A stretch of 64,000 bases of DNA from Callorhinus ursinus (taxonomy: Eukaryota; Chordata; Mammalia; Carnivora; Otariidae). Position numbers and translations under genes: made by a program. The notes beneath the pieces were generated by a model that saw only the letters and a list, made by a program, of their open reading frames with translations, ran no database searches and was not told where the DNA came from. The stretch is taken from contig NW_020312966.1 in the NCBI RefSeq assembly GCF_003265705.1, positions 20,201,090 through 20,265,089 of the forward strand. Reading direction: 5' to 3'. Numbering within the stretch: the stretch's first letter is position 1; the number at the start of each line of letters is the position of its first letter. Shown here piece after piece: positions 54,269 through 64,000 of the stretch.

Positions 54269-54559
54269 AAAATTTTTGTTATAATAATTTCATAGAAGGA
54301 AAATAAAAATTTGTATTACTTAAATATAATTAATTCACTTATTATTCTTCCCAGAAACTCCTTATAAATTATTTTTATCCTTTCCATAGAAAGTATTTAT
54401 CCTAGGAAGGATTTTTTTTTTTTTTTTTTACTTCTTATATTTAGGCCTTGATCTGCTCCTTTAGCTTTGCCTTGAAATTGTTGTTTCCTGTTTTTGGGTC
54501 TCACTTTGATCTGAAGGACACTGACCAATTCAAATGTCTGAAAAACCTGGGGTAATTTT

Positions 54560-54705
54560 TAAATTATGAGGCTTGGCGTAACTGAATAAGTTATTTCTCA
54601 GACCTCTCTGAGCCTATGATTCCTCGTCTCTAAAATGGGTTACAGGGTTGAGAAAATTAATAAATAGTTGATAAGTGTTAGCTCTTATTAACTATTAATA
54701 AAGAA
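54560..54705 (+). mobile_element. MIR element
   Basis: gaataagttatttctcagacctctctgagcctatgattcctcgtctctaaaatgggttacagggttgagaaaattaataaatagttgataagtgttagctc, in MIR order. Confidence 0.75.
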
Positions 54706-55184
54706 AATTCACTGTTATATAGAAATGTTTTAAATTTGAATCTCTGAAACAAACTGGAACTTTAAACATGTGCTTAATTCATTTTAATCTACTTAGATGG
54801 TTTTGTGTTTCTCTTTTGCACATCTCTTTCTCATGGTGAATGTGAATTAGGAAATGAGACTAAATAGGATGTTGAGGTAACATATAATAGATGGCTTCTT
54901 TGGGTAACCAGCGAGGCAGAATGGAGGGATTTCAGAGGATGAAAAGGGGTTAGGTGTTCGAAGATTTGAGGTTTTGCTTCAAAGATGACATTATTAGTGA
55001 ACTTCTTTATCTTTTTTCAGTGAACTTATTTCTATTTTATTTTTTTACTTCTCACTTACGGAATAACCCATTTTGACTGTTCCAGAAGTATGAGGGACAG
55101 GTCATGTTTTTTCACACACGTTTTCATACTTTGAAAGAGGCAAAGCGCTGTATTAAGAAATGTCAGGTGCAAATCCTTTTTGGA

Positions 55185-55435
55185 CATTTCTAACTCTGCT
55201 CCTTCCTCCCTTCTGCCCCTCCCCCAGTCAAGCTCATCTTTAACACACTCATTTCACCAAGATTATCTTTATCTCTGCTTGTGGCACTTATTAGACTCTG
55301 TTGGGATTATGTGTTCACAACCCCTTCTCTGTCCTATTAGACTGAACTTGAGTACAGCTTTTCTATTCATACGACCAACCACCATGTTTGGCCTATAATG
55401 AGCTCTCAGTGTTTGCTGAATGAATTAATATCCAT
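55185..55435 (+). mobile_element. L2 3' end fragment
   Basis: ttatctttatctctgcttgtggcacttattagactctg ... ctataatgagctctcagtgtttgctgaatgaatt, the L2 3' terminus in sense orientation. Confidence 0.65.
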
Positions 55436-56718
55436 ATTCGTGTCATTCATGAGCAACAAGTAAAATGTCCTGAACAATTATATAGAGTTGGTTTCTCATT
55501 TGCGTTGTTCTTTTTACTGTTAGGTGGAAATCACTGATGATTTCTTGCCACCTGAAAGAATTAAATTTAGCATTTTTCTAGTTCAAATAGTTCTTTTATA
55601 AGTTTTTGGGACTCTTTTATGAGCCTGCCCACAGTAAATGGCCTTATTTGTGCTTTACAAATGTTGTGATTCATGGGCACTGTGAGTGTAGATTTCATGC
55701 TTAAAGCGACTAAATAAAATGGGCACATTGTTCTTTGTTAGTTTCTTCAATTGGTTCTTTTAATTTTCCTGTTCTTACTGGTGATACCTTAAGGCATCTG
55801 GCCAGTATTGAGTATTTCTTCCTGACTCATCATTCCTTCCGCCACCTGCCAAAGAAATGCTTTTTTACTTTGGTCAAGAACATTTGGAGTTAGATTTCAT
55901 TATGGGTATAGGTCATGGGCCATCTGATAAGTCTGAGCATGTCATACTAATTAGCATTGACTGCCAGCCACTTGAATGCTTTAATTCTGGTGCTATGCTG
56001 TTTAAACCTAAAGGTATTATGGGGGATGGAGAAATCCTTTATCAGAGTATGAAACTAGTTACCAAATGTGAAGGTTCTTCCTCTACTCCCAGTACAATTT
56101 CTCTTTGTGTGAAGTTCCAGTAGATCGTATTAGGTTGATGTTTATGTAACCTTTCAAGGTCATTAGATTTTTTTTCTTAGGTATATTTAAATCACCCCTT
56201 TTTGAGATAATTTAGAAAAGAAGAAATTGAGGGTCGGGAATTCAGGAGGAAGAAAAATGACTGATAGGTCCTATGGTAGAGGTTTTAACCTTTCAGCCTG
56301 GAAGACAGAGATAGTTTTGGGCCCTGGTATTTACCATCTTGTATTTGAGAGCCAGAAGAAAGTTGAGATCTGTGTTGAGGTGTCCCTGGGACCTTGTGGG
56401 ACCCCAGAAATATAGGAATCTATTATAGTAAGAAAGGAATCGATTGGACTTATAAATGTTTTAGATACAGTGAAAGCATCTTAGAATGTATTTTATCTCT
56501 TGCAAGTCAAAAAATGTTCTCATGTTTGAATGAGACTGTAGAAGGGAGATCCTGAATTTTCTCAAAAGCAAAGGATAGTTGGCCTTAAAAATGCAGTATT
56601 CATCATTATGAACTGTGTAAAATGTCACTTAGTTCTTTTAGTGTGATGTCTTTATTATATTGTAGCAAGTTAAAACATTTTTGATAGGGGTTCTCATGGG
56701 TTCTTCTCTTTCTTTCCT

Positions 56719-56821
56719 TTTTTTTTTTAAGTATGTGGGGCCTGAACCCACAACCCTGATAACAAGACCTGAGCTGAGACCAAGAGTCGTATGCCCAACC
56801 AACTGAGCCATCCAGGTGCCC
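56719..56821 (-). mobile_element. Short old carnivore SINE
   Basis: taagtatgtggggcctgaacccacaaccctgataac ... ccaactgagccatccaggtgccc, old subtype. Confidence 0.75.
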
Positions 56822-56902
56822 ATCTGTGGGCTCTTTTTCTAGTTTTGGTCTCTCTGTTCTATTCTTCCCTTAGATCTTAAAATTCCCCCCAAATAGATTC
56901 TT

Positions 56903-57069
56903 CTTTAATAATTTTTTAAAGGATTTTTATTTATTTATTGAGAGAGAGAGAGAGCATGAGAGGGAGGAGGGTCCAGGGAGCCCGATGTGGGACTCGATCC
57001 CAGGACTCCAGGATCATGACCTGAGCCGAAGACAGTTGCTCAACCAACTGAGCCACCCAGGTGCCCCGC
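56903..57069 (-). mobile_element. Carnivore SINE, internally deleted
   Basis: Short copy missing part of the middle (gagggtcc|agggagcccg). TSD ccccaaatagattctt at 56887-56902 and 57070-57085. Confidence 0.93.
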
Positions 57070-57284
57070 CCCCAAATAGATTCTTTTGCTATGGGAAGTT
57101 TTAGAAAATTAGCCCCCTGGTTGGGAAGGTCTTACTTTCCACCTATATTTCTGTAAAGGGGAAACCTACGTAAATCTCTAGAAAGAGGGTTGTGTTGATC
57201 TTAAAGAGTAAGTACTGTAGGTGGGAGAACGAATAAGAAAAATGTTGGTGTTAAAAAGTAGTGAGACTCTGCGTGCAGTTGACC

Positions 57285-57445
57285 AGCCTGCCTTGTGATC
57301 GTCGCCAAGCCATTTACTCTTTCTGAGCCTCAGTTTACTTCTGCATAAAATGAGCGAATTCAACTCCAGTGTTCTTTTGTTCTTTATAAATTCATTAGGT
57401 ATTTGTTACCTGCTGTTAGGTGCTGTGTATTTGTAGTGAGAAAGA
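57285..57445. mobile_element. MIR (+) and small L2 (-) fragments
   Basis: gccaagccatttactctttctgagcctcagtttacttctgcataaaatgagcg is the MIR core; ttcattaggtatttgttacctgctgttaggtgctgtg just after it is an antisense L2 end. Confidence 0.6.
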
Positions 57446-57449
57446 CAGG

Positions 57450-60400
57450 TGCGGTCTCATACTTGGTAGAAGATCCCTACTTCTCCTGCCTTTGTTGACC
57501 TACCCTTCTCTGCGTTCTTCCCCTTATCTAGTAGTGGGGTGGATGATGAGGAAATGAAGCAATGCAAAATGATTAATTACGAACTTGGGGACCCTGCCTG
57601 CTTTTATGTACAAAGTGAGTCAGCATTTTCTGGAGGAAAAACACACTTGCAAAGACCATAGTTTATGTATGTTAAAAATGTTACTAAAATGAAGAATTAT
57701 CTGTTACTGGAAATAATTGGGTGACTTGGGAGAGAAAGGAATGAATGTCTGAGCTAGAGAACAGTCTTGTTTCAGTGGACCAGGTATAAACCGGGAAGAT
57801 TTATCCTTGATGCTGAAAAGTAATTAAAAAGTATTTGAGCTTTTTGGGGGTAGTTACTCATGCCATTGTATATGCTGAAGGTCAGATGTAATTTTTTGAA
57901 TCGGGGGGAAAAACCTGTTTTGTATGTCAGTCTTTAGTCTGGAGAATTGAAATTTATTGTCTCACCAAAGTGGAAAATAATTTGAATAGAGTTAATAAAA
58001 ATGAAAGGAATAACATTTTACTTCATTAAGAAATACGGTGAGGCATCCAAAATGAAGAAAAGTCCGCATTTGGCTTCACAATTTAAAATGATCCTCCAGT
58101 CTGTGTAGGTTGGTTCAAGAGCATTTAACTCTGTCGGAGGCAGCCTGGTTAGTTTCGTATAATTTAAAACTCTGACTCTTCCCAAGATACTGATGAAAGC
58201 AACTAAATTTATTGGTTATTAGGTAGTGAGAGTAAGTTCAATTTTCTCCAGACTTGTGACAATTAGAGGTTGGTTCTAGCATATCTAATGCTTAAGTTTC
58301 AAGGCTACCTCTATTGGAGAGCTGTTCTGGGGAGATAACCTTGCAACACATACATTTTAATGAGTACATTACTCTGACCACTTGCTGAAGTAGACTCGGA
58401 GTGACTGCTGACCTGAAGTGAAGGCCCGTGTTCAATATTAATACGGCACGTCCGCATCCAGACAGCAATCTTTCATTTTGACATGCACCATAGTCAAAGT
58501 AAATTAATGTTTAAAACCCGAACACTTTAAGTTCAGCCAGTGTGTGCATTCCATAATAATCCTTCAGAAGCAGTTTACATAGAAATGCTGAGTGCTTTCT
58601 TATACTTTATTTATCCTATGTATGGGTCCACACTGCAGTATTTGTAACAAGATTTATCCAGTGCTGTTTTTGTGACTCACTTGTCTTGTGGTGGCTGAAG
58701 AAATTAATTATCTTAGGATTTAGTCTTTGCATGTTTTAAATAAAATTACATACTTTTTATATATTCATGCCTGGCAAGACAGTAGCCTAATTTTGGTTAT
58801 ATTTTAGATATTTTTATTAAGCTAATTCCTTTCTTTATTTCTGCTCAAATAATCACAAGTTTTTGAAAGCATGGTACTAATTTTTAATAAACTAGGTCAG
58901 GAAGTAGTGTGTATTTGTGACTATATATGTAATGAGGATATTACTGGAGGATTTTTCTTTTCTTACATACCATTTTCTAAACTTGCTTTTATTGGTTGAA
59001 AAAACATTCATGGCAGATGTAGTAATGGGGAAATTATATTAACATTTAAGTATTAAATTAGCTTTTAGCCAGAGTCTCCTACTAATATGATGACATTTAG
59101 TGAGTTCAGGATTTTAAGGACCACGTTGCACAACTCATTGTTACACATTTCCTGTTTGCCTTTTTAAGAAAGTATGTTAGATCTGCCTTTTCAGATTGAA
59201 AATTTCCATTGTGGATTTCAGTGGTGGTCTTATTTTACTTTGCTTGTCAATGTTGGTTATTGATGTATTAAGAATATGTGTACAGTGACCATAATGAGAA
59301 TAGTATGCTACTGTTGCTGTGTATAACAAGCCAGTTTTCATTACACTTTTACAGTTTAATTCCAAAGAAAGATCTCAAGTTATATTTATTAACAAACATG
59401 TTTCAGCTGGGGGGGGTTTCCATTCTCCAAAAGGATGGCAGATGCAAGTGAACCTAATATATGTTTAAAGAACATGTGCTGTATTTAAGTTCTGTGTCCT
59501 ACGTCAGCATGGTGTTTTTATATTTTGTCCTAGCGTTATCATAAATGCCATACTTTTACTGCAAAACTCAGAATTAGATTCCTTCTGTGTCTGATAGAAT
59601 TTATTTTCTGTTCAGAAATTAATATTTGGTTTAGGATATAGACCATCAGATAACAACTGTTAGATAATGCTTAATACATTTATAGTTTCCTGAGTCTTGG
59701 ATATCCCTAACATCAGGAAAATCTGTGCTTTCTTTCCCCATGGTACAGTGGATTTAGACTGGATTTGGAAACATTGTACAGAGAACACCTATTGTTTCCA
59801 CTGAATGATGTATGCCCTACAGAGGCGAACTTTTTGACCCATGGCTCTTCCAGGAGTAATGGATTTACCCTGATTTGAGCATAGTCTCTCACTTGGTCCT
59901 GTTTTCAGTTCTCATGTGTGATGACTGGCTGGCAAAATTAAACATCTGCTTTGTGGCTGTGGAAGGCAGTATAACTAGCTGGCTCATACTTTAAAATTTA
60001 CAGTGCAGTCTTGATTAGTGTTATGTTGTCACTACCTGAATTAACTAGCTGTGGATAAATTGTCTATATCATGTGAACATACTCATTTTTGCTCTGCTGC
60101 ATGGGGGATTTTTGTACTCCTGTAAGGTTTCATAAAAGCTTATATTAGCTTGGATTAATTAGAAAATCAGCATTTTAACACCACCTCTCCCCTAGTCAGA
60201 GACTTTGTGAGTGATTTCTACAAAAAGAGAATATGTGAGAGATTACATGGTTGGGCCTGCTATTTGTGATCTGATTCTAATTTGCTTGCTTTTATAATTC
60301 TCCCACCAAACCCAGCCATGTTATACCTCTAGAAAGATCAAGGAGTTTAGCTGGAATGTGTACACGTGTAGGTTTTTATGGAGTCATCTGTACAAACACA

Positions 60401-62550
60401 CTATAAAATAAGTGCATTTTGCTGAAGTAATTAGAACGCTTGGAAAGTGAGAGTTACCTTGGAGTCCCCAGAGGTCTTGGGCTGTTTTGATGGAAGCTGT
60501 CCCTGTACTTCCACTGATAGAAATACGATGGGGCAGACATTTTCTTTGGTGAAAAAGTAGCGCACAGCAGCCTGTGACCTCCACTTCTTGCAGTTTTATG
60601 GACTTAGTTCAGAGGGCTGGTTACTGAGAGCAGAATATGTGCATGATTACATATAATCAAGGTTAATTTTTATCAAGGGTCACCATGTTTTTGCTATGGT
60701 CTGACAGTCATGACCTACATTAAAAGAGCCCTGTGGGTCTGTCTGGTGTATTTTTGCTTGATGTCTGGGTAGTTTATTTCAGATGCTTGTCAGTTTCATT
60801 ATATATTATCGTTTGGGGCTCTTGTTGGATTTTCAGGTATACCATAAACACAGTGCTCTTTGCAATTAGATTGTCAGGGGGGAGCTTCTGTTTTATGGTG
60901 TGTAAACATTCTTTAATCTTGAAGGATGAGTAATTTGGGGGACATTTTCCATTTGGTTTTGTGTTCTATTCAATTGGTGGATTATTTTGAAATAAGATAC
61001 ATTTTAGCCCTACAACCGAGATTCCAGATTTGGTTCAGTTAATTCACTCTTCAGTTAGGTTTTCTTGGGGAAAATATTTTGGAGTTTTTAATTCAAATGC
61101 ATTTTCCTTGCTTAAAAAAAATCCAGATGAGTAGTTTATTTCACAACATAGCAACTAAGTAGGATTTATAAGATAGAAATTTACAAATATTTTCCTTTTC
61201 TGCTGGTACAAAGGGAATGGTGGGTAGTGTTTAAAAAAACGTGATTTAGGACATTTTGGTAACTCAAAGACAAAACTTAATGGCTGTTAAAACTGGGTAT
61301 TTGGTTTTATAGTTTTGAAATCATATTTAATTTTGGCCATATCTGTCTTGGTAGTTTAAAGCATAAACAGTTCAAACAGTAAGAAAAAAGCAGTTTGTGT
61401 TTTGTCAGTTTTCAACTTTAGATATCAGTAAATCATTGCTGTAGCCTTCTTTATCTTTTGTTTGCACAAAAAACCTGTTAGAATTATGTCTGGGGGGACC
61501 ATCTGCTGTGGTTCCCAGTCTTGTCTGTGTGATAAGGGATAAGCTGTATAAACAGGGGCACCAGAAAAAAAAAAAAAGAGAGAGAGAGATTGAGAGAGAA
61601 AAGCAGGCTGCTTTTAGGAAGGAAAAAGTCTGATGTGGATTTAATTTTATAATGTAGCCACAGAAAGTCATAGGATTTTGCTCACGTGTCAGGATTGACG
61701 CTGTCACGTATTTATTTAGAAACCACAGGTCCATGTTATTTAAAATGGTTTATCTTCACGTTAATATTATACCCTTTTTTTTTTTTTTAGGGTTCCTGTT
61801 TTGGAGGTCGAGCTTTAAAAGTTCTTTGAAAATATATCCGTATAGCACTTGACATTGCAATATTTTCCAGATTCTCTTTAGTTTTTGAATTCTTTTTTCT
61901 AGCTATTAATTTTTCTCTCAGTTGAATCCTCAGAAATCATTCTTTTCCTTTTTCATTTGCAATGAGGTCATGGTGCTTCATAAGGAACAAGCCAGTCATT
62001 TCCATGGCAACACACTCTATCAAAACATCACAAATCTGTCTTGTCCCTTACCTTTAAACTCTCAAGTGCGAGAAGTGTGTAAGCAGCACTGTTGTTCTTA
62101 CAGCATATTGGATTATAGCAGGAGTGCAGAGAGAAGAAAGTCAATTAAAAAAAAAAATCTGAGAAGTACCTAAATTCACTTAGCTGCATATATATGTGTA
62201 TTTGTGTGTGTGTATACATATAAAATTTATATTGAAATGTTTTATATTAAACAGTTTTCTTAAAATGGAAAAATAAAGATTTCAAAAAATTGATATGAAG
62301 AGTGATCCTTTAGCACCAGTACAGGAATAATAAGAAACTGATTTAGTATGGTGCATATGAACATACTACACAGTTGCTCCAATCACGAGAAGTCTACCTT
62401 TGCTTTAAGGCTCTACCACATTGCCATCAGTCATTTTGGCTTAAGGCAGTATTATTTCGGTACGATAGTGGCACCTTGAACTTTAAATGAGTTCCAGAAT
62501 TTCGTTGGTTTTTTTCCCTATTAGGAGGTGCTAGTGAGATGATGTGATTA
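57450..62550. other. CDKAL1: Repeat-poor intronic stretch
   Basis: About 5.1 kb almost free of recognisable transposons, the longest such stretch in the window. No exon with convincing splice sites and conserved coding is seen. A poly-A/(GA)n run at 61564-61590, preceded by ggggcacc, may be a heavily deleted SINE. Confidence 0.5.
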
Positions 62551-62868
62551 CAGTCAATCCTTGATCAACACGGGTTTGAACTGTGCGGGTCTGCTTATAC
62601 TCAGCTTTTTTTAAAAATAAATACCGTACAGCACTGTAAGTATATTTTCTCTTTATGATTTTCTTAATAATCTTTTTTCTAGCTTACTTTATTTTAAGAA
62701 TACAGTATATCACAAAGTATGTTAATTGTCTATATTATTGATAAGGCTTCTAAAGTAGGCTATGAGTAGTTAAGTTTTTGGGGAGTCAGAAGGTAGATGC
62801 AGATTTTCAACTGCATAAGGGCTAGGGGGTCTGCGCCCTTAATCTCCGCAGTGTTCAAGGGTCAGCTG
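62551..62868 (+). mobile_element. MER2-type (Tigger) non-autonomous DNA transposon
   Basis: About 318 bp with terminal inverted repeats: left cagtcaatccttgatcaac, right end gtgttcaagggtcagctg (reverse complement cagctgacccttgaacac). Internal words ttgaactgtgcgggtctgcttatac, gattttcttaataatc and gggagtcagaaggtagatgcagattttcaactgc match MER2, a pogo/Tigger1-derived MITE. It is preceded by TA, as expected for TA target duplication; the right TA has decayed. Confidence 0.88.
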
Positions 62869-62954
62869 AACTTGTTTATAAAATAGGAGAACAAGTGCTG
62901 TATCATAATTACTGAGCATTTCATAGTCTTTGAGATTAGCTATTATGGTGTATG

Positions 62955-63010
62955 ATAAAATTTTTAATAATTTTTATAATTTTTTAATAATTAAAAAATT
63001 TTTCAAAGTA
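62955..63010. repeat. AT-rich low-complexity run
   Basis: About 50 nt made almost entirely of A and T, with mirrored aaattttt/ttaataatt words; it could form a cruciform. Confidence 0.8.
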
Positions 63011-64000
63011 CATTTTACTTCCTTCCCCATATGTATTTTGCAAAATTTCCAAGGCTTATTGGTGTGAGCTGTGGGGATGGTACATAATGGTACATACTGC
63101 GAGGCTTAGTGCTTGCTGGTTCCCTGTGAGCCCCGTTGCGGGCCGTGCGGTGCGTCTGTGCCCATCCTTGTTGTGGGGGTTGTCACTCGACCTCCAGAGG
63201 CTGGCTCATCTGACTCGCCCCTCCCATGTGACTGTAGGAAGTCTGAAGGCCGCCACCTTCTTGTCTCTGTCTGTATGTGGCATGGAGCAAGTGCTCAGGA
63301 AATGTTTGGTGCAAGAATAGTGGTCAGAATGAATGGAGTTAGTTGTTTGTGATAAACTGTTTCTGTGGCAAAGCTATATTCTGATTTTTTTCCTGTGTGT
63401 GTTTAAAAGGAAGTTGGAATATGTTCTACATAACCATTTTGTATCTTTTTTTTATTGCCCAGTATAGTTGGGTATCTTGGGCCCCACCCCCTTGTGCCTG
63501 CCCAGGCCTTCTCCTTAGTCATCACAAGAGAACTCCCAAGCCTGTCTCTTCCCGTTTATCTTCATTTCTGATGGCCTAACCTGGCCATTCTAAGCTCTCT
63601 GTTGTGGGAGAAGGAGCTGCTGGTGGTAAAGGTCTCCAAAGGCTGCAGACAGTATGTGGTGGATGGCACTACAATTTTTTATTATGAATTATTTGATAGA
63701 GAAAGGGATTCAGAGAATAAGATAAGGAACAGCTACACAGCCCCTACCCAAAGTCAGAAATAAAACATTTTGGATACAGCTGAAGCTCCCTTCTGTACGG
63801 AGTGGGGAATAGGTGGGAGACACTTTTCATTCTCCCTTTCTGCCTCTTTGCTCCAGAAAAGCTTCAGCCTTCAAAGGAAATCTTCCTCTCTTCTGTGCTT
63901 TCCTCGTACCACCCCAGGCTCATGTGTGTTATTGAACCTGCCAGGGTGTTGTAACCATCTGTTCAGATGTCTGCCACCTCCACCGGGCCGTGCTGCAACT

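Larger units (their letters stand above)
34838..64000 (+). other. CDKAL1: CDKAL1 intron 4, runs off window
   Basis: At least 29 kb of intron after donor gtaatg. I looked for the next coding exon (expected to continue with the second cluster cysteine) and do not see it. Transposons are listed separately. Stretches with nothing I can name: 36430-36935, 37620-38160, 38352-38965, 41812-42180, 42362-43310, 43660-44390, 44800-45890, 45980-46345, 46600-47190, 47405-48540, 49320-52985, 53040-54065, 54710-55185, 55440-56700, 57450-62550 and 62869-64000. Confidence 0.85.

Noticed and set aside
63080..63260. GC-rich patch near the right edge as a second CpG island or exon
   Set aside because: Only a few CpGs over a short span and no conserved coding or strong splice pair; insufficient support.
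34838..64000. Next CDKAL1 coding exon (second cluster cysteine)
   Set aside because: I scanned for it and found no matching coding stretch with splice sites; it probably lies beyond the right edge.
1..64000. CRISPR arrays, operons, phage or endogenous retrovirus genes
   Set aside because: Repeats are dispersed SINE/LINE copies, not regularly spaced; no gag/pol/env-like frames or LTR pairs were recognised. The reverse-transcriptase motifs all belong to L1.

Overview
The window is nuclear DNA from a carnivoran mammal. More than forty copies of tRNA-Lys-derived carnivore SINEs (CAN/SINEC type) are present, with a head like ggcgcctgggtggctcag and a CT-rich, AATAAA-rich tail. The copies match the forms typical of arctoid caniforms (bears, seals, mustelids) better than the dog or cat subfamilies as I remember them. 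No bacterial, viral or organellar genes are seen.

The only cellular gene is the 5' end of CDKAL1, on the + strand. It encodes the tRNA(Lys) methylthiotransferase that adds the 2-methylthio group to t6A37. A CpG-rich, TATA-less promoter and non-coding exon 1 lie near 15740-15909, a 39-nt untranslated exon is at 16701-16739, the first coding exon is at 32952-33129, and the second coding exon is at 34725-34837. The two coding exons join in frame (phase 2) and encode about the first 94 residues, up to the first cysteine of the N-terminal methylthiotransferase domain. The last intron runs off the right edge. In human, E2F3 lies upstream and SOX4 downstream, and the CDKAL1 introns lie in a regulatory landscape linked to SOX4.

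Layout. 1-3132: young L1 on the - strand with a complete 5' UTR, an intact ORF1 and the start of an ORF2 that has a premature stop. 3133-15740: intergenic repeats, namely SINEs, an L2 split by an older L1, MIRs, and a (CTTT)n tract. 15740-16740: CDKAL1 promoter and exons 1-2. 16740-32951: intron 2, which holds two antisense L2 copies, a nearly full-length old L1 (about 21085-27445) broken by seven SINEs and containing a 10-N gap, and another old L1 (29730-31500). 33130-34724: intron 3. 34838-64000: start of a very long intron, repeat-rich on the left (a 2.8-kb L1 at 38970-41800) and sparser on the right, with a MER2/Tigger DNA transposon at 62551-62868.

No new biological system is evident. 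The noteworthy signals concern transposon biology (serial insertion into one target, a truncated SINE inside a local duplication, L1 5' UTR repeats with a long antisense ORF), a likely upstream ORF in the CDKAL1 leader, and an assembly gap inside an L1.
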